Below, one piece after another: positions 29,735 to 36,915 of a stretch of DNA of 60,902 nt. Position numbers and translations under genes: made by a program. The first letter of the stretch is position 1. The number at the start of each line of letters is the position of its first letter. The notes under the pieces were generated by a model. That model saw only the letters and a program-made list of their open reading frames with translations. It did not search any database and had not been told where the DNA came from. Source of the DNA: Desulfosarcina cetonica JCM 12296. GTDB taxonomy: Bacteria > Desulfobacterota > Desulfobacteria > Desulfobacterales > Desulfosarcinaceae. The DNA is taken from assembly GCF_001311845.1 (NCBI RefSeq), contig NZ_BBCC01000018.1, positions 1 through 60,902 of the forward strand, written 5' to 3'.

Positions 29735-29813
29735 ACCTAACGTAGAGCTAAGTGGTTCTGTGGAGTTGAGCGCAGCGGAAACCCACCGAATCCGCTTGAG
29801 TGACGGGTTATGC
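29735..29813 (-). other. attC-like recombination site of dGTPase cassette
   Basis: Read on the minus strand, 37 bp after the dGTPase stop, the 79-bp segment begins with R-double-prime-like GCATAAC (29807-29813) and ends with GTTAGGT (29735-29741), which fits the GTTRRRY consensus of the integron R-prime box. Between them AGCGGA and TCCGCT can pair at the apex, with partly complementary flanks. Position right after a cassette gene and the box sequences support an attC site. I could not fold it or score it, so the call rests on motif and position. Confidence 0.6.
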
Positions 29814-29849
29814 TGTAATTATAGTTATATATTCGGCTTTGATATTTGG

Positions 29850-31216
29850 TTAATTAGATCCACATAAATCTTTATACATTGTTAAAGCATAAGTATCTGT
29901 CATCCCTGCTACGAAGTCTATGACCATAAGTAATTTAAGATATTTTTCATTACTATAGACCGTTTTTTCCTTTGCATATTTTGATTGATGTGAAAGCAAA
30001 CTATAAAATTTCCCGTCAACAGTTTTTGAATTAGAATAATCATCAGACAATACAGCATGAGATAGTTTTTCTAAAAGATATGATATTACAGTTTCACCAA
30101 GAAGTTCTCTTTTGAGGACATCTTCATGGTTGAAATTATTTTTAGCTATATCGCTAAAAAATTTCTAAGCAATTTTGATGAAGAACATTTTAGTAACTCG
30201 TTATTGAATCTCCCATTAATAATACTTTCATGTTCATTTTTAAAACATTCAATTGCAGAATATATCATTTTTGTTTGAGCAAAAATTCTGCACTCTTGAG
30301 CGATTAAAGAATTTTTGTTTTCAAAATTTTTATAATCTTTTTTCATTTTTATAATTTTATTATATAAAACTGAGCATTCGCTATCATGTATGTATTTTTC
30401 ACTTAAATTATCTAAAAGAAAATCTAAAGTTATGGTGTTTTTTTTGAAGCCATCTTCAATATCTGATACAGAATAACATATGTCGTCTGCTGCCTCTAAA
30501 AGATAGCATAAAGGGTGTCTTTCGTGAGATAATTGCAATGTATAATTTATTTCCTCATATTTATCTTTATCCGTTTGGTAAAATCCATATTTTTTAAGGC
30601 TTATATTTTTACTACTTCTTTGATTGCCTGTAATAGAATCTTTTGGATATTTAACAATTGTTGCTAATGTAGGAAAGGTTAAATTGTATGAAAACTCATC
30701 TGAGGCAAGACCAAGCCTTAACAATAATCTTAATCCCTGAACATTACCATCAAAATTCAGTAAATCAGCTTTTTCCATCTCGTTTAAATCTTTAAGTAAT
30801 TCTTCATTTTTCTTAAAAAAAACTTGTATACATTTTTCACCAAAATGACCAAAAGGTGGATTCCCAATGTCATGAGCCAAACCGACACTGGCAAGAATAG
30901 ATGGTATGTGGCCTATTTTATCTTGACTCAAATGACCATTTTCCAACAACCATTTTTCTGCGAGAACACCTATACTTCGAGCAACACCGGAAACTTCAAT
31001 AGAATGTGTTAGCCTAGTTCGCACAAAATCATTTGGTTCTAATGGAAAAACCTGTGCTTTGTCCTGTAATCGTCTAAATGGTGCAGACATTGATATACGA
31101 GAATAATCGCTGTTAAAAGGATTCCAGTGTTTGGGGACTTTTGTTGATTTTGAAGGTCGGAAACGTTTGGGATCTAGTTTTTTCATCCATTCTTTTTCAT
31201 ATCTTGTCTCGTTCAT
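29850..31216 (-). CDS. dGTPase-like deoxynucleotide triphosphohydrolase (frameshifted in this sequence)
   Basis: The HD-domain motifs are RTRLTHSIEVSGVARSIG and LAHDIGNPPFGHFGE, the core of Dgt-type dNTP triphosphohydrolases, with the family's N-terminal DYSRI...FRRLQDKAQVFP signature. The C-terminal DFVAGMTDTYALTMYKDL is in another frame: in the A-run 30156-30161 one more base (LRNFFSDIAKNNF) joins the two parts into about 455 residues. The gene is strongly AT-rich, unlike its chromosomal neighbours. It starts 4 bp after the stop of the 31220-31891 gene, so the two form an operon and probably one integron cassette. dGTPases are known to lower dNTP pools, and some act in anti-phage defence; that role here is inference. 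Confidence 0.88.
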
Positions 31217-31219
31217 GGT

Positions 31220-31891
31220 TTAAACCTTATTAATAACAGTCGGTGTGATATTGTGTTTTTCCCCCACTCGTAAAGAACAGGAACGTTCAAGTATTTGATG
31301 GGCAATCCATGCCCTGTCAATTATGGGGGAAAACAACAAAGCTTTTGCAAGTAAATCGAGTAAAGAGTCTAATTCATAAAAAGAATTACTTACAAAATGA
31401 TATGACTCACCACTATCTAATATATAGCCATGTACATTAAGAATGCATAAAATATCATAGACAATTTTGAAATTATTTGTTGATGGAAAGATGTGAAAAT
31501 CAAGTAATAAAAGATGTTTAATAGAATTGTCGTTTAAAAAAATTTCAGAATTTAAAGATAAATTATCTTTTGGATTGTTGTCTAAAAAGATTCTTATATC
31601 TTCTATTTTACGAGTTCTTATTTTATCTGTATTTTTATTGTGTAATAAGGCACTTGATAATAACTCAATGGATACATTTTCTTTGTCAAAAAAAGATAAC
31701 ATTAAAGAATCCCAAAATGGGAGGCTAAAATTATTTCGAATGCTTTGAGCAGCAGAAATGAATTTTTCATCTATCACATTTAACTTAATTCTATTCTGAA
31801 TAAGGATTTGCTTTGGATATTTTGTAAATGTTAGCAAATTGATATTTGGATTTTTATTGATAATTTCATTAACTGCGTCAAGTACGTCCAT
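31220..31891 (-). CDS. Unknown protein partnered with dGTPase
   Basis: I do not recognise this 223-residue, AT-rich gene product. It is largely helical with the hydrophobic stretch LLSSALLHNKN, and a C-terminal block DSLLDLLAKALLFSPIIDRA followed by AHQILERSCSLRVGEKHNIT. There is no membrane helix, signal peptide or catalytic motif that I can name. It ends 3 bp before the dGTPase start, so the proteins are made together; it could sense infection, regulate the enzyme or supply a second activity. Confidence 0.6.
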   Translation of the reverse strand: MDVLDAVNEIINKNPNINLLTFTKYPKQILIQNRIKLNVIDEKFISAAQSIRNNFSLPFWDSLMLSFFDKENVSIELLSSALLHNKNTDKIRTRKIEDIRIFLDNNPKDNLSLNSEIFLNDNSIKHLLLLDFHIFPSTNNFKIVYDILCILNVHGYILDSGESYHFVSNSFYELDSLLDLLAKALLFSPIIDRAWIAHQILERSCSLRVGEKHNITPTVINKV

Positions 31892-32025
31892 AATTGTTCC
31901 TATTTCAAGCTCCAGCTACTGATATTTTTCCTAAATATTTAGAAATAAAATATTATTAACAGACCAATTTTTAATCTAAATCCATAACATTATAATTTTT
32001 TAAGTCATGTATGTTTATTTTGTAA

Positions 32026-32065
32026 GCATAATGGTTAGCCGTCCTCACCAGCGACGCGTTATAAC
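32026..32065 (-). other. Degenerate attC-like hairpin
   Basis: On the minus strand directly after the stop of the 139-residue gene: GTTATAAC, GCGTC, a 9-base loop, GACGGC, TAACC and ATTATGC. GCGTC can pair with GACGGC with one bulge. The last box reads ATTATGC where an active site would need GTTATGC, and the site is only 40 bp, so it is probably a decayed attC, if it is one at all. Confidence 0.35.
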
Positions 32066-32485
32066 TTACCCACCATATTCAATGGTGATTCTTAAATTTT
32101 TACTTACTTTTTTCATTTCATCATAAATCTTTGAGGCCGACTCAGCCGCCCCTTTATCATCCTTAATTACTTGATAAGAGATAATGTTTAATGAGCCACA
32201 AGACTTTAGGAGCTCCTCTTCGTTTGGCATACGCAAAATAAAAGCGAAAAAGCCATAATAAGGAATTGATTGTTTGTTTGCCAAAATTGAAGCTGAAAGG
32301 CGTTTGATCTCATTTTGTATTTCTTGGGAACAGTTTGCGTTTGTAATTTTAGCTTGCTCTCTAAGAAATAAAGCTGAAATTTCACCAAAAACTGTTTTTA
32401 ACGATACGATTGGTTCTAAAACTAGTTTCAAAATGAATTGTCCCAATATAAATACTGCGACACCTGAAAGAATTGTTAGAAACAT
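32066..32485 (-). CDS. Small membrane-anchored protein of unknown function (cassette gene)
   Basis: This 139-residue AT-rich gene encodes one N-terminal membrane helix (residues about 3-24, LTILSGVAVFILGQFILKLV) followed by a soluble part with alternating helices and the C-terminal YDEMKKVSKNLRITIEYGG. The family is not recognised. It lies between two attC-like sites on the same strand as its neighbours, as expected for an integron cassette gene. Confidence 0.6.
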   Translation of the reverse strand: MFLTILSGVAVFILGQFILKLVLEPIVSLKTVFGEISALFLREQAKITNANCSQEIQNEIKRLSASILANKQSIPYYGFFAFILRMPNEEELLKSCGSLNIISYQVIKDDKGAAESASKIYDEMKKVSKNLRITIEYGG

Positions 32486-32512
32486 CGTTTTATTCTCTTA
32501 TCTCGCTTAAAA

Positions 32513-32574
32513 GTTATAACGACTGGTTGTGGGACCGCGTTCTTTTGCGGTCCCACACTAACCAATGGTTAAGT
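32513..32574 (-). other. attC-like recombination site
   Basis: On the minus strand the site begins with ACTTAAC (32568-32574), a perfect RYYYAAC box, continues with TGGTTAGTGTGGGACCGC, an 8-base loop and GCGGTCCCACAACCA, and ends with GTTATAA (32514-32520). The two arms pair over ten uninterrupted base pairs (GTGGGACCGC) plus TGGTT, with three unpaired bases on one side, like the extrahelical bases of attC hairpins. It starts 22 bp after the stop of the upstream gene. This is the best attC candidate in the window. Confidence 0.65.
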
Positions 32575-32595
32575 GGATCTATCCCCATATGGTTA

Positions 32596-33150
32596 TTAAT
32601 TATTGCTCATATTCATTAACTTTTTCTGCACCTCACCGACCATTTTTATTGCTTCACTTCTTTTATTTTGTAAAAAGTTATATTTATCTTCAAGATCACT
32701 TCCATCATTTATCCTTTTATGTATATATCGTAGTTCATCGCTATATACTTCAATTACATTTGTAAGGGCATTTAATCTTGCAGTATGTTTCATAATATTT
32801 GCCTGATATATGCTTGCTTTATGCAATTGCTCTTGTGCATCAGCACTTCGTTTCATTTCAGATCTTGAAAGCTCTAGTTCGTGTCTTTGTAATTCAAGCT
32901 CTTTTCTTTGGAGCATAATAGTGTAAATAATGCCACCCAATGCCAGACCGGCAAAAAGAGAATTAATTGCGCCGAACATGTCACCAAATATTCCACGGAC
33001 ATTCCAGTCCGGGATAAAAAATAAAATACTTATTCCGCTTAGAATCCATATGCAAAAAATAGAGACGAATAATACAAAAAGTGGTAAAAAATTTGCTTTA
33101 GAGATAGAAACATTCTCATAATCTTTATTGAACATTTTTTTTCTAAGCAT
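32596..33150 (-). CDS. Two-helix membrane protein with coiled coil (cassette gene)
   Basis: The 184-residue AT-rich gene product has two membrane helices (about residues 22-46, LFVLFVSIFCIWILSGISIL, and 55-78, MFGAINSLFAGLALGGIIYT) followed by a long coiled coil (MLQRKELELQRHELELSRSE, then MKRSADAQEQLHKASIYQAN). Proteins of this build are frequent in gene cassettes and mobile DNA and have no assigned biochemical role. It is the most upstream gene of the cassette series. The upstream region contains a perfect palindrome that may be its operator. Confidence 0.6.
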   Translation of the reverse strand: MLRKKMFNKDYENVSISKANFLPLFVLFVSIFCIWILSGISILFFIPDWNVRGIFGDMFGAINSLFAGLALGGIIYTIMLQRKELELQRHELELSRSEMKRSADAQEQLHKASIYQANIMKHTARLNALTNVIEVYSDELRYIHKRINDGSDLEDKYNFLQNKRSEAIKMVGEVQKKLMNMSNN

Positions 33151-33219
33151 TATGGTACCACTTAATCATTGATTATCAGGTAATTTTTCCCTGATATATA
33201 TGATATCGAAGGGATTTTC

Positions 33220-33233
33220 GGGAAAATTTTCCC
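33220..33233. promoter_or_regulatory. Perfect 14-bp palindrome upstream of first cassette gene
   Basis: GGGAAAATTTTCCC is a perfect palindrome 70 bp upstream of the ATG at 33150, in AT-rich DNA. It could be an operator for a dimeric regulator. No regulator gene is next to it. Confidence 0.35.
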
Positions 33234-33460
33234 TATTTTAATATCAACCTTGCCCTGCAATACACACCCAACACAATTTTACAGTAAAATCAATGAAATT
33301 CACCTTTTGACAGGTTCGGAAATTTCAGAGAGTTCGAAGCCTACCAATAAGTTGACACCTCTCGGCCCTAATCTTAAAATCGATCCATGGAACCCCGGCC
33401 CCCATATCTGCAAACGATTGCAATTTGGATCAGCCCCGCCCCTGGACCGGATGGATGGAT

Positions 33461-33486
33461 GGTGGGGGACGAATCTATCCCCCACC
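33461..33486. repeat. G-rich inverted repeat next to tRNA gene
   Basis: GGTGGGGGA at 33461 is mirrored by TCCCCCACC ending at 33486, with an 8-base loop. Two further direct copies of the same nine bases occur close to 33575-33601. It has no run of T after it, so it is not an ordinary terminator. It could be a protein-binding or recombination site at the island edge. Confidence 0.4.
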
Positions 33487-33621
33487 ACACTTTTAGATCT
33501 GAGTGCATAGCTTTACAGTCAAGGAGGTGGGCAGGGTCCCCCAAATTTAAGCCTGAAACGCTTAAAATTAGCTTTTATGGGTGGGGGATAGGGTGGGGGA
33601 CAGCTAAAGCATGAAATCAAA

Positions 33622-33649
33622 AAGGGCTTAGAAATTAATCTAAGCCCTT
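33622..33649 (-). terminator. Rho-independent terminator of tRNA-Arg
   Basis: An 11-bp perfect stem (AAGGGCTTAGA paired with TCTAAGCCCTT) with a 6-base loop, followed on the minus strand by TTTGATTT. It lies 9 bases after the 3' end of the tRNA gene. Confidence 0.8.
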
Positions 33650-33657
33650 GATTTCAT

Positions 33658-33733
33658 TGGCGCGCCCGGCAAGAATCGAACTTGCGACACCCAGCTCCGG
33701 AGGCTGGTGCTCTATCCACTGAGCTACGGGCGC
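33658..33733 (-). tRNA. tRNA-Arg (anticodon CCG)
   Basis: The 76-base minus-strand gene folds into a standard cloverleaf: acceptor GCGCCCG paired with CGGGCGC, D arm AGCTCAGTGGATAGAGC, anticodon stem CCAGC/GCTGG with loop CTCCGGA and so anticodon CCG (reads CGG), and T arm GCAAG-TTCGATT-CTTGC. The 3' CCA is encoded. It bounds the accessory island. I looked for a second copy of its 3' end within the window and saw none. Confidence 0.95.
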
Positions 33734-33782
33734 AACGTGGTGAGGGAAAATAGAGGATAACGTCCCTTAAGTCAAGGTCGTT

Positions 33783-35078
33783 TTATATTGGATAAAGCGA
33801 ATCAGCGGATTTCTCAAGCTCGGCCTTGGCTTCTCCGACCACATACAAGGACCCGGCCACACAGATGGCATCGTCGGGTCCGGATGTGTTGATGGCATGG
33901 CGAACGGCCGTGCCCACATCGGTGATGATTTCGACTTCCGATACCAACGGTCGCGCCGCCGCCTCCAGGGTTTCGGGGGGGAGGGAACGGTCGATCTTGG
34001 CTTGGGTGATGATCAGCCGGGCGCAGGGGGCGACCAAATCCTTCAGGATGGCTTCGTAGGGTTTGTCGTCGAGGATTCCGGCGACCATGGTAACGCGTCG
34101 GCCGGCCAGGGTGTCTTGTAGATAGCGGCCCAATTGCCTGGCCGCCATGAGGTTGTGTGCCCCATCCAGGATGACGATGGGATTTTGGGAAACCACTTCC
34201 AAACGGCCCGGCCAACGGGCCTGTTCCAGACCATACTGGATGTGATCCTTTAAAAGATTCTCGTCATTGCGCATGAGAAGTTCACTGACCGCCAGGGCCA
34301 GTGCGGCGTTGTCCACCTGGTGCTTCCCCAGAAGACCGGTTTGCAGCCCGGACCACCAGTGATCGATACCCGCATATGAAAAACGGCCATTGTTGGACCG
34401 GCGGACCCGAAAATCGCGGCCTTTGAGAAAGAGAGGGGCGGATTGGCGAATGGCTTCAGTTTCGATCACAGCCTTGGCCGCCTTTTGTCCGACCCCGGTG
34501 ACGACGGGAATACCCGGTTTGATGATGCCCGCCTTCTCACCGGTGATGGCCTTGATGGTGTTGCCCAGATAGGTTTTATGCTCGAGGGAGATATTGGTGA
34601 TCACGCAAACTTTCGGCTCGAGCACGTTGGTGGCGTCCATTCGCCCGCCCATGCCGGTTTCGATCACGGCCCAGTCCACCTGCTGGCGACTGAATTCATG
34701 AAATGCCATGGCGGTGGAGAATTCAAAGAAGGTCGGTTCGCGCTCGCCCACATGAACCGATTTGACCGCCTCCCATGACGCCACCACGGCATCGTCGGAG
34801 ATGGGCGTCCCGTTGATGCAGATGCGCTCATTGAAGCGGATCAGATGGGGGGAGGTGTAAAGTCCGACACGGTAGCCGGCTTTTTGCAGAATCGTTGCCA
34901 GGGACGATGCCACGGATCCCTTCCCGTTGGTGCCGGCAATGTGGATTGCCGAAAAGGTCTGTTGGGGATTGCCCAGACCCGCCAGGATATTGCTGATGGT
35001 TGAAAGACCGAGAATGATACCGAATCGGCGCATGCTGTACATGGCTTTGAGACATTCGGCGTAAGCGTGGGTCGTCAT
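33783..35078 (-). CDS. folC: Folylpolyglutamate/dihydrofolate synthase
   Basis: The P-loop HIAGTNGKGSVASSLATIL, the IRFNERICING region, VIETGMGGRMDATNVL and the C-terminal-domain motif VILDGAHNLMAARQL are the FolC hallmarks. The 431-residue enzyme adds glutamate to folates in the cytoplasm and, in bifunctional forms, makes dihydrofolate from dihydropteroate. Whether both activities exist cannot be decided here. The gene stands alone between tRNA-Arg and rpsU. Confidence 0.93.
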   Translation of the reverse strand: MTTHAYAECLKAMYSMRRFGIILGLSTISNILAGLGNPQQTFSAIHIAGTNGKGSVASSLATILQKAGYRVGLYTSPHLIRFNERICINGTPISDDAVVASWEAVKSVHVGEREPTFFEFSTAMAFHEFSRQQVDWAVIETGMGGRMDATNVLEPKVCVITNISLEHKTYLGNTIKAITGEKAGIIKPGIPVVTGVGQKAAKAVIETEAIRQSAPLFLKGRDFRVRRSNNGRFSYAGIDHWWSGLQTGLLGKHQVDNAALALAVSELLMRNDENLLKDHIQYGLEQARWPGRLEVVSQNPIVILDGAHNLMAARQLGRYLQDTLAGRRVTMVAGILDDKPYEAILKDLVAPCARLIITQAKIDRSLPPETLEAAARPLVSEVEIITDVGTAVRHAINTSGPDDAICVAGSLYVVGEAKAELEKSADSLYPI

Positions 35079-35381
35079 ACGGGCAACTCCTTGATTACAA
35101 AGGAACTTACGGTTAAACGGGTTATGCGCTGACAGGGTTGGACGCGGGTTGGCTTTTTTTTATTCAGGCAGATATGGACAGGCTGGATGAGCCTGGTGTA
35201 AGCCCATTTGTATGTTCAAACAAACCTTGTGGCACCACGGAAAAAACTTCCGCCCGTCACCAGGCCTCTGCTTGCGATGAGATGGCTTCGCTCAAGATGA
35301 TTTAACGGTCGTTGGCGCAAAAACAAAAACCCGGCGGGAAAACTCGGTCCCAGCCGGGTCGTTGGGTCTAACGGGCTGTCA
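35079..35381. other. Intergenic region between folC and rpsU
   Basis: About 300 bp with the rpsU terminator near its right end and otherwise no gene, repeat or RNA that I can recognise. The promoter for folC should be in its left part, but no clear -35/-10 pair stands out. Confidence 0.4.
35329..35359 (-). terminator. Rho-independent terminator of rpsU
   Basis: On the minus strand ACCCGGC pairs with GCCGGGT around a 17-base loop, followed by TTTTTGTTTTTG. It begins 22 bases after the rpsU stop. Confidence 0.75.
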
Positions 35382-35588
35382 CTAACGATATCTCCGGCTT
35401 CTTGCGGCGGCGATGCGCTGCCGACGAAGCGCCTCACGTTCCTTGCGGCGGCGGTATTCGCTGGGCTTTTCGTAGCTTTTCTTCAGCTTCAGCCGCTTGA
35501 ACAGACCATCGTTCTGAATCTTTTTTTTCAGAATCCGCATGGCTTTTTCGAGATCGTTATCGAAGACTTTGACTTCAATTGCTTTCAA
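35382..35588 (-). CDS. rpsU: 30S ribosomal protein bS21
   Basis: The 68-residue, very basic protein matches bS21: EVKVFDNDLEKAMRILKKKI near the start, a KPSEYRRRKEREALRRQ helix and an Arg-rich tail ending ARSRRYR. It binds the small subunit near the 3' end of 16S rRNA and helps initiation. It is a single-gene unit with its own terminator. Confidence 0.95.
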   Translation of the reverse strand: MKAIEVKVFDNDLEKAMRILKKKIQNDGLFKRLKLKKSYEKPSEYRRRKEREALRRQRIAAARSRRYR

Positions 35589-35891
35589 ACTGGATCAACC
35601 CCCCTTTTTCCCATCGGATCGACGCTGTTCAGGATCGTTTCAACCATGATGGTTATTTATTTTTTTGGTAAACTTCTTCTTTAACAAATGTGGGACGCGA
35701 TTGCAAGTCAAAGGTTGACAGGCCCATAAAAACCGTCGACGGGAAAGACACATCCCGGCCAGAGAAATCGACCGGCGGTTGGGCAAAAAAAACGCTTTTC
35801 CGCAATCGTCGTGTCGGATCGTCGAAACATAAAGCGGTGAAGCTCGCGCTATGGAGCTTCACCGCCGGTGTTTGGACGCGGATGGATCAAT
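35589..35891. other. Intergenic region between rpsU and adk
   Basis: About 300 bp containing the adk terminator at 35834-35865 and presumably the rpsU promoter. Short open frames here have no ribosome site or recognisable content, so I call no gene. Confidence 0.45.
35834..35865 (-). terminator. Terminator of adk
   Basis: A perfect 12-bp stem, GCGGTGAAGCTC and its complement, with an 8-base loop; on the minus strand it is followed by TTTATGTTT. It lies 26 bp after the adk stop. Confidence 0.7.
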
Positions 35892-36566
35892 CTACAGTTT
35901 GGAAACCAGTTCGGCGGTAACATCCTTGACGCTGGGCGTACCGTCCAGGGTGATGTATTTCATGCCGGTCCCCTTGGCAGCCAAATCTTTAAAGTAGTAG
36001 GCCGATGCCAGTGTGCCATCGGTGGTGTTGTAGTAGATGTCGTGGCGTTTGTTGATGGCCGATTCATCCTGATCGTCGCTGCGGGTCTTCAGATCGCCGC
36101 CGCACACCCGGCATTTGTCGCCATTGGGTTTGATGGCGTCAATGTAGATGTTGTTGGGATGGTTGTTGTCATTCACGCACAGACGACGGCCCATGATGCG
36201 ATTTTTGGCGATTTCGCGGTCCAGCAGGATCTCGACGACGATGTCCAGCGCCATGCCGGCACTTTTCAGGGCTTCGTCCAGTTTGATGGCCTGGTTCTTG
36301 TTTCTGGGGAAACCATCCAGCAGCCAGCCGTTCTTGCAGTCGTCCTGTTTCAGGCGGTCGAGAATCATGGGGATGGTGATTTCATCGGGTACCAAATCGC
36401 CCTTGTCGATGTAGGCTTTGGCTTGGGCGCCCAATTCGGTTCCCTTGCCGATGTTTTCACGGAAAATGGCTCCGGATTCGATGTGGGGGGTGTTGTATTT
36501 GTCTTTCAAAATCGCGCCCTGGGTGCCTTTGCCGCTGCCATTGGGACCAAAAAACAAGATGTTCAT
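35892..36566 (-). CDS. adk: Adenylate kinase, zinc LID type
   Basis: The P-loop GPNGSGKGTQG, the AMP-binding SGAIFRENIGKGTELG, LLDGFPRNKNQAIKLDEALK and a LID with cysteines (RRLCVNDNNH and CRVCGGDL) identify Adk. The LID probably binds a structural zinc, though the usual four-Cys set looks partial (three Cys plus His or Asp). At 224 residues the length is normal. It balances ATP, ADP and AMP in the cytoplasm. It is transcribed alone, with its own terminator. Confidence 0.93.
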   Translation of the reverse strand: MNILFFGPNGSGKGTQGAILKDKYNTPHIESGAIFRENIGKGTELGAQAKAYIDKGDLVPDEITIPMILDRLKQDDCKNGWLLDGFPRNKNQAIKLDEALKSAGMALDIVVEILLDREIAKNRIMGRRLCVNDNNHPNNIYIDAIKPNGDKCRVCGGDLKTRSDDQDESAINKRHDIYYNTTDGTLASAYYFKDLAAKGTGMKYITLDGTPSVKDVTAELVSKL

Positions 36567-36915
36567 TCACCTTCTCCTTTCTGTTTCCTGCTCGCAAAAG
36601 ACAGGATTATTGAAAATACCAATCGCACCGCGATGTCGGCATCTGGCGGTCATGGGACCTGATCATTGCCGGTCGCTCACCGGGTGCCGTGCTTTTCTAT
36701 GTATTGTGGCGGTCGGCCACATTCATTTGCAATGATTGATGATAGGTGGGCTGGTACCGAAGCATCAAATCTCCAGCTATAGTGTTCAAGATAATATTTG
36801 GGGGCTGCGTTATCGGTCGTCGCGGTATTGTTTATACAGCTTCCTCCTTTGGCCTTGCCAAAAACATTATCTTGAATACTATAACCCGCGTTCGTACAGG
36901 AATGCTGCATGCTTG
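36567..36915. other. Intergenic region between adk and CCA-type gene
   Basis: About 350 bp without a credible gene. It holds the MITE-like inverted-repeat element at 36778-36883. The left part should contain the adk promoter. Confidence 0.45.
36778..36883. mobile_element. MITE-like element with 24-26 bp terminal inverted repeats
   Basis: The left end TATAGTGTTCAAGATAATAT (36778 on) is mirrored by the right end, whose complement reads TATAGTATTCAAGATAATGT, with TTTGG and TTTTTGG following inside. The element is 106 bp with an unrelated core of about 56 bp, lies between genes, and begins with TA and ends with TA, which could be part of a TA target duplication. No transposase lies in the window. 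Alternatives are a long hairpin terminator for the converging transcripts or a fold-back regulatory RNA. Confidence 0.5.

Larger units (their letters stand above)
33151..33657. other. Gene-free region between cassette series and tRNA-Arg
   Basis: This 507-bp stretch holds no credible gene. Its left third is AT-rich and looks like the promoter region of the first cassette gene. The right part is GC-richer, carries G-rich repeats (GGTGGGGGA) and the tRNA terminator. No integrase gene, intact or broken, is recognisable in any frame. Confidence 0.5.

Noticed and set aside
33300-33600. Possible remnant of an integrase next to tRNA-Arg.
   Set aside because: No frame shows tyrosine recombinase residues; the short frames there are Pro/Gly-rich noise from G-rich repeats.
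28482-33657. CRISPR array or phage in the AT-rich island.
   Set aside because: No regularly spaced direct repeats and no phage structural genes are visible.
35653-35920. Short open frames between rpsU and adk.
   Set aside because: They run through the adk terminator hairpin and have no gene-like features.
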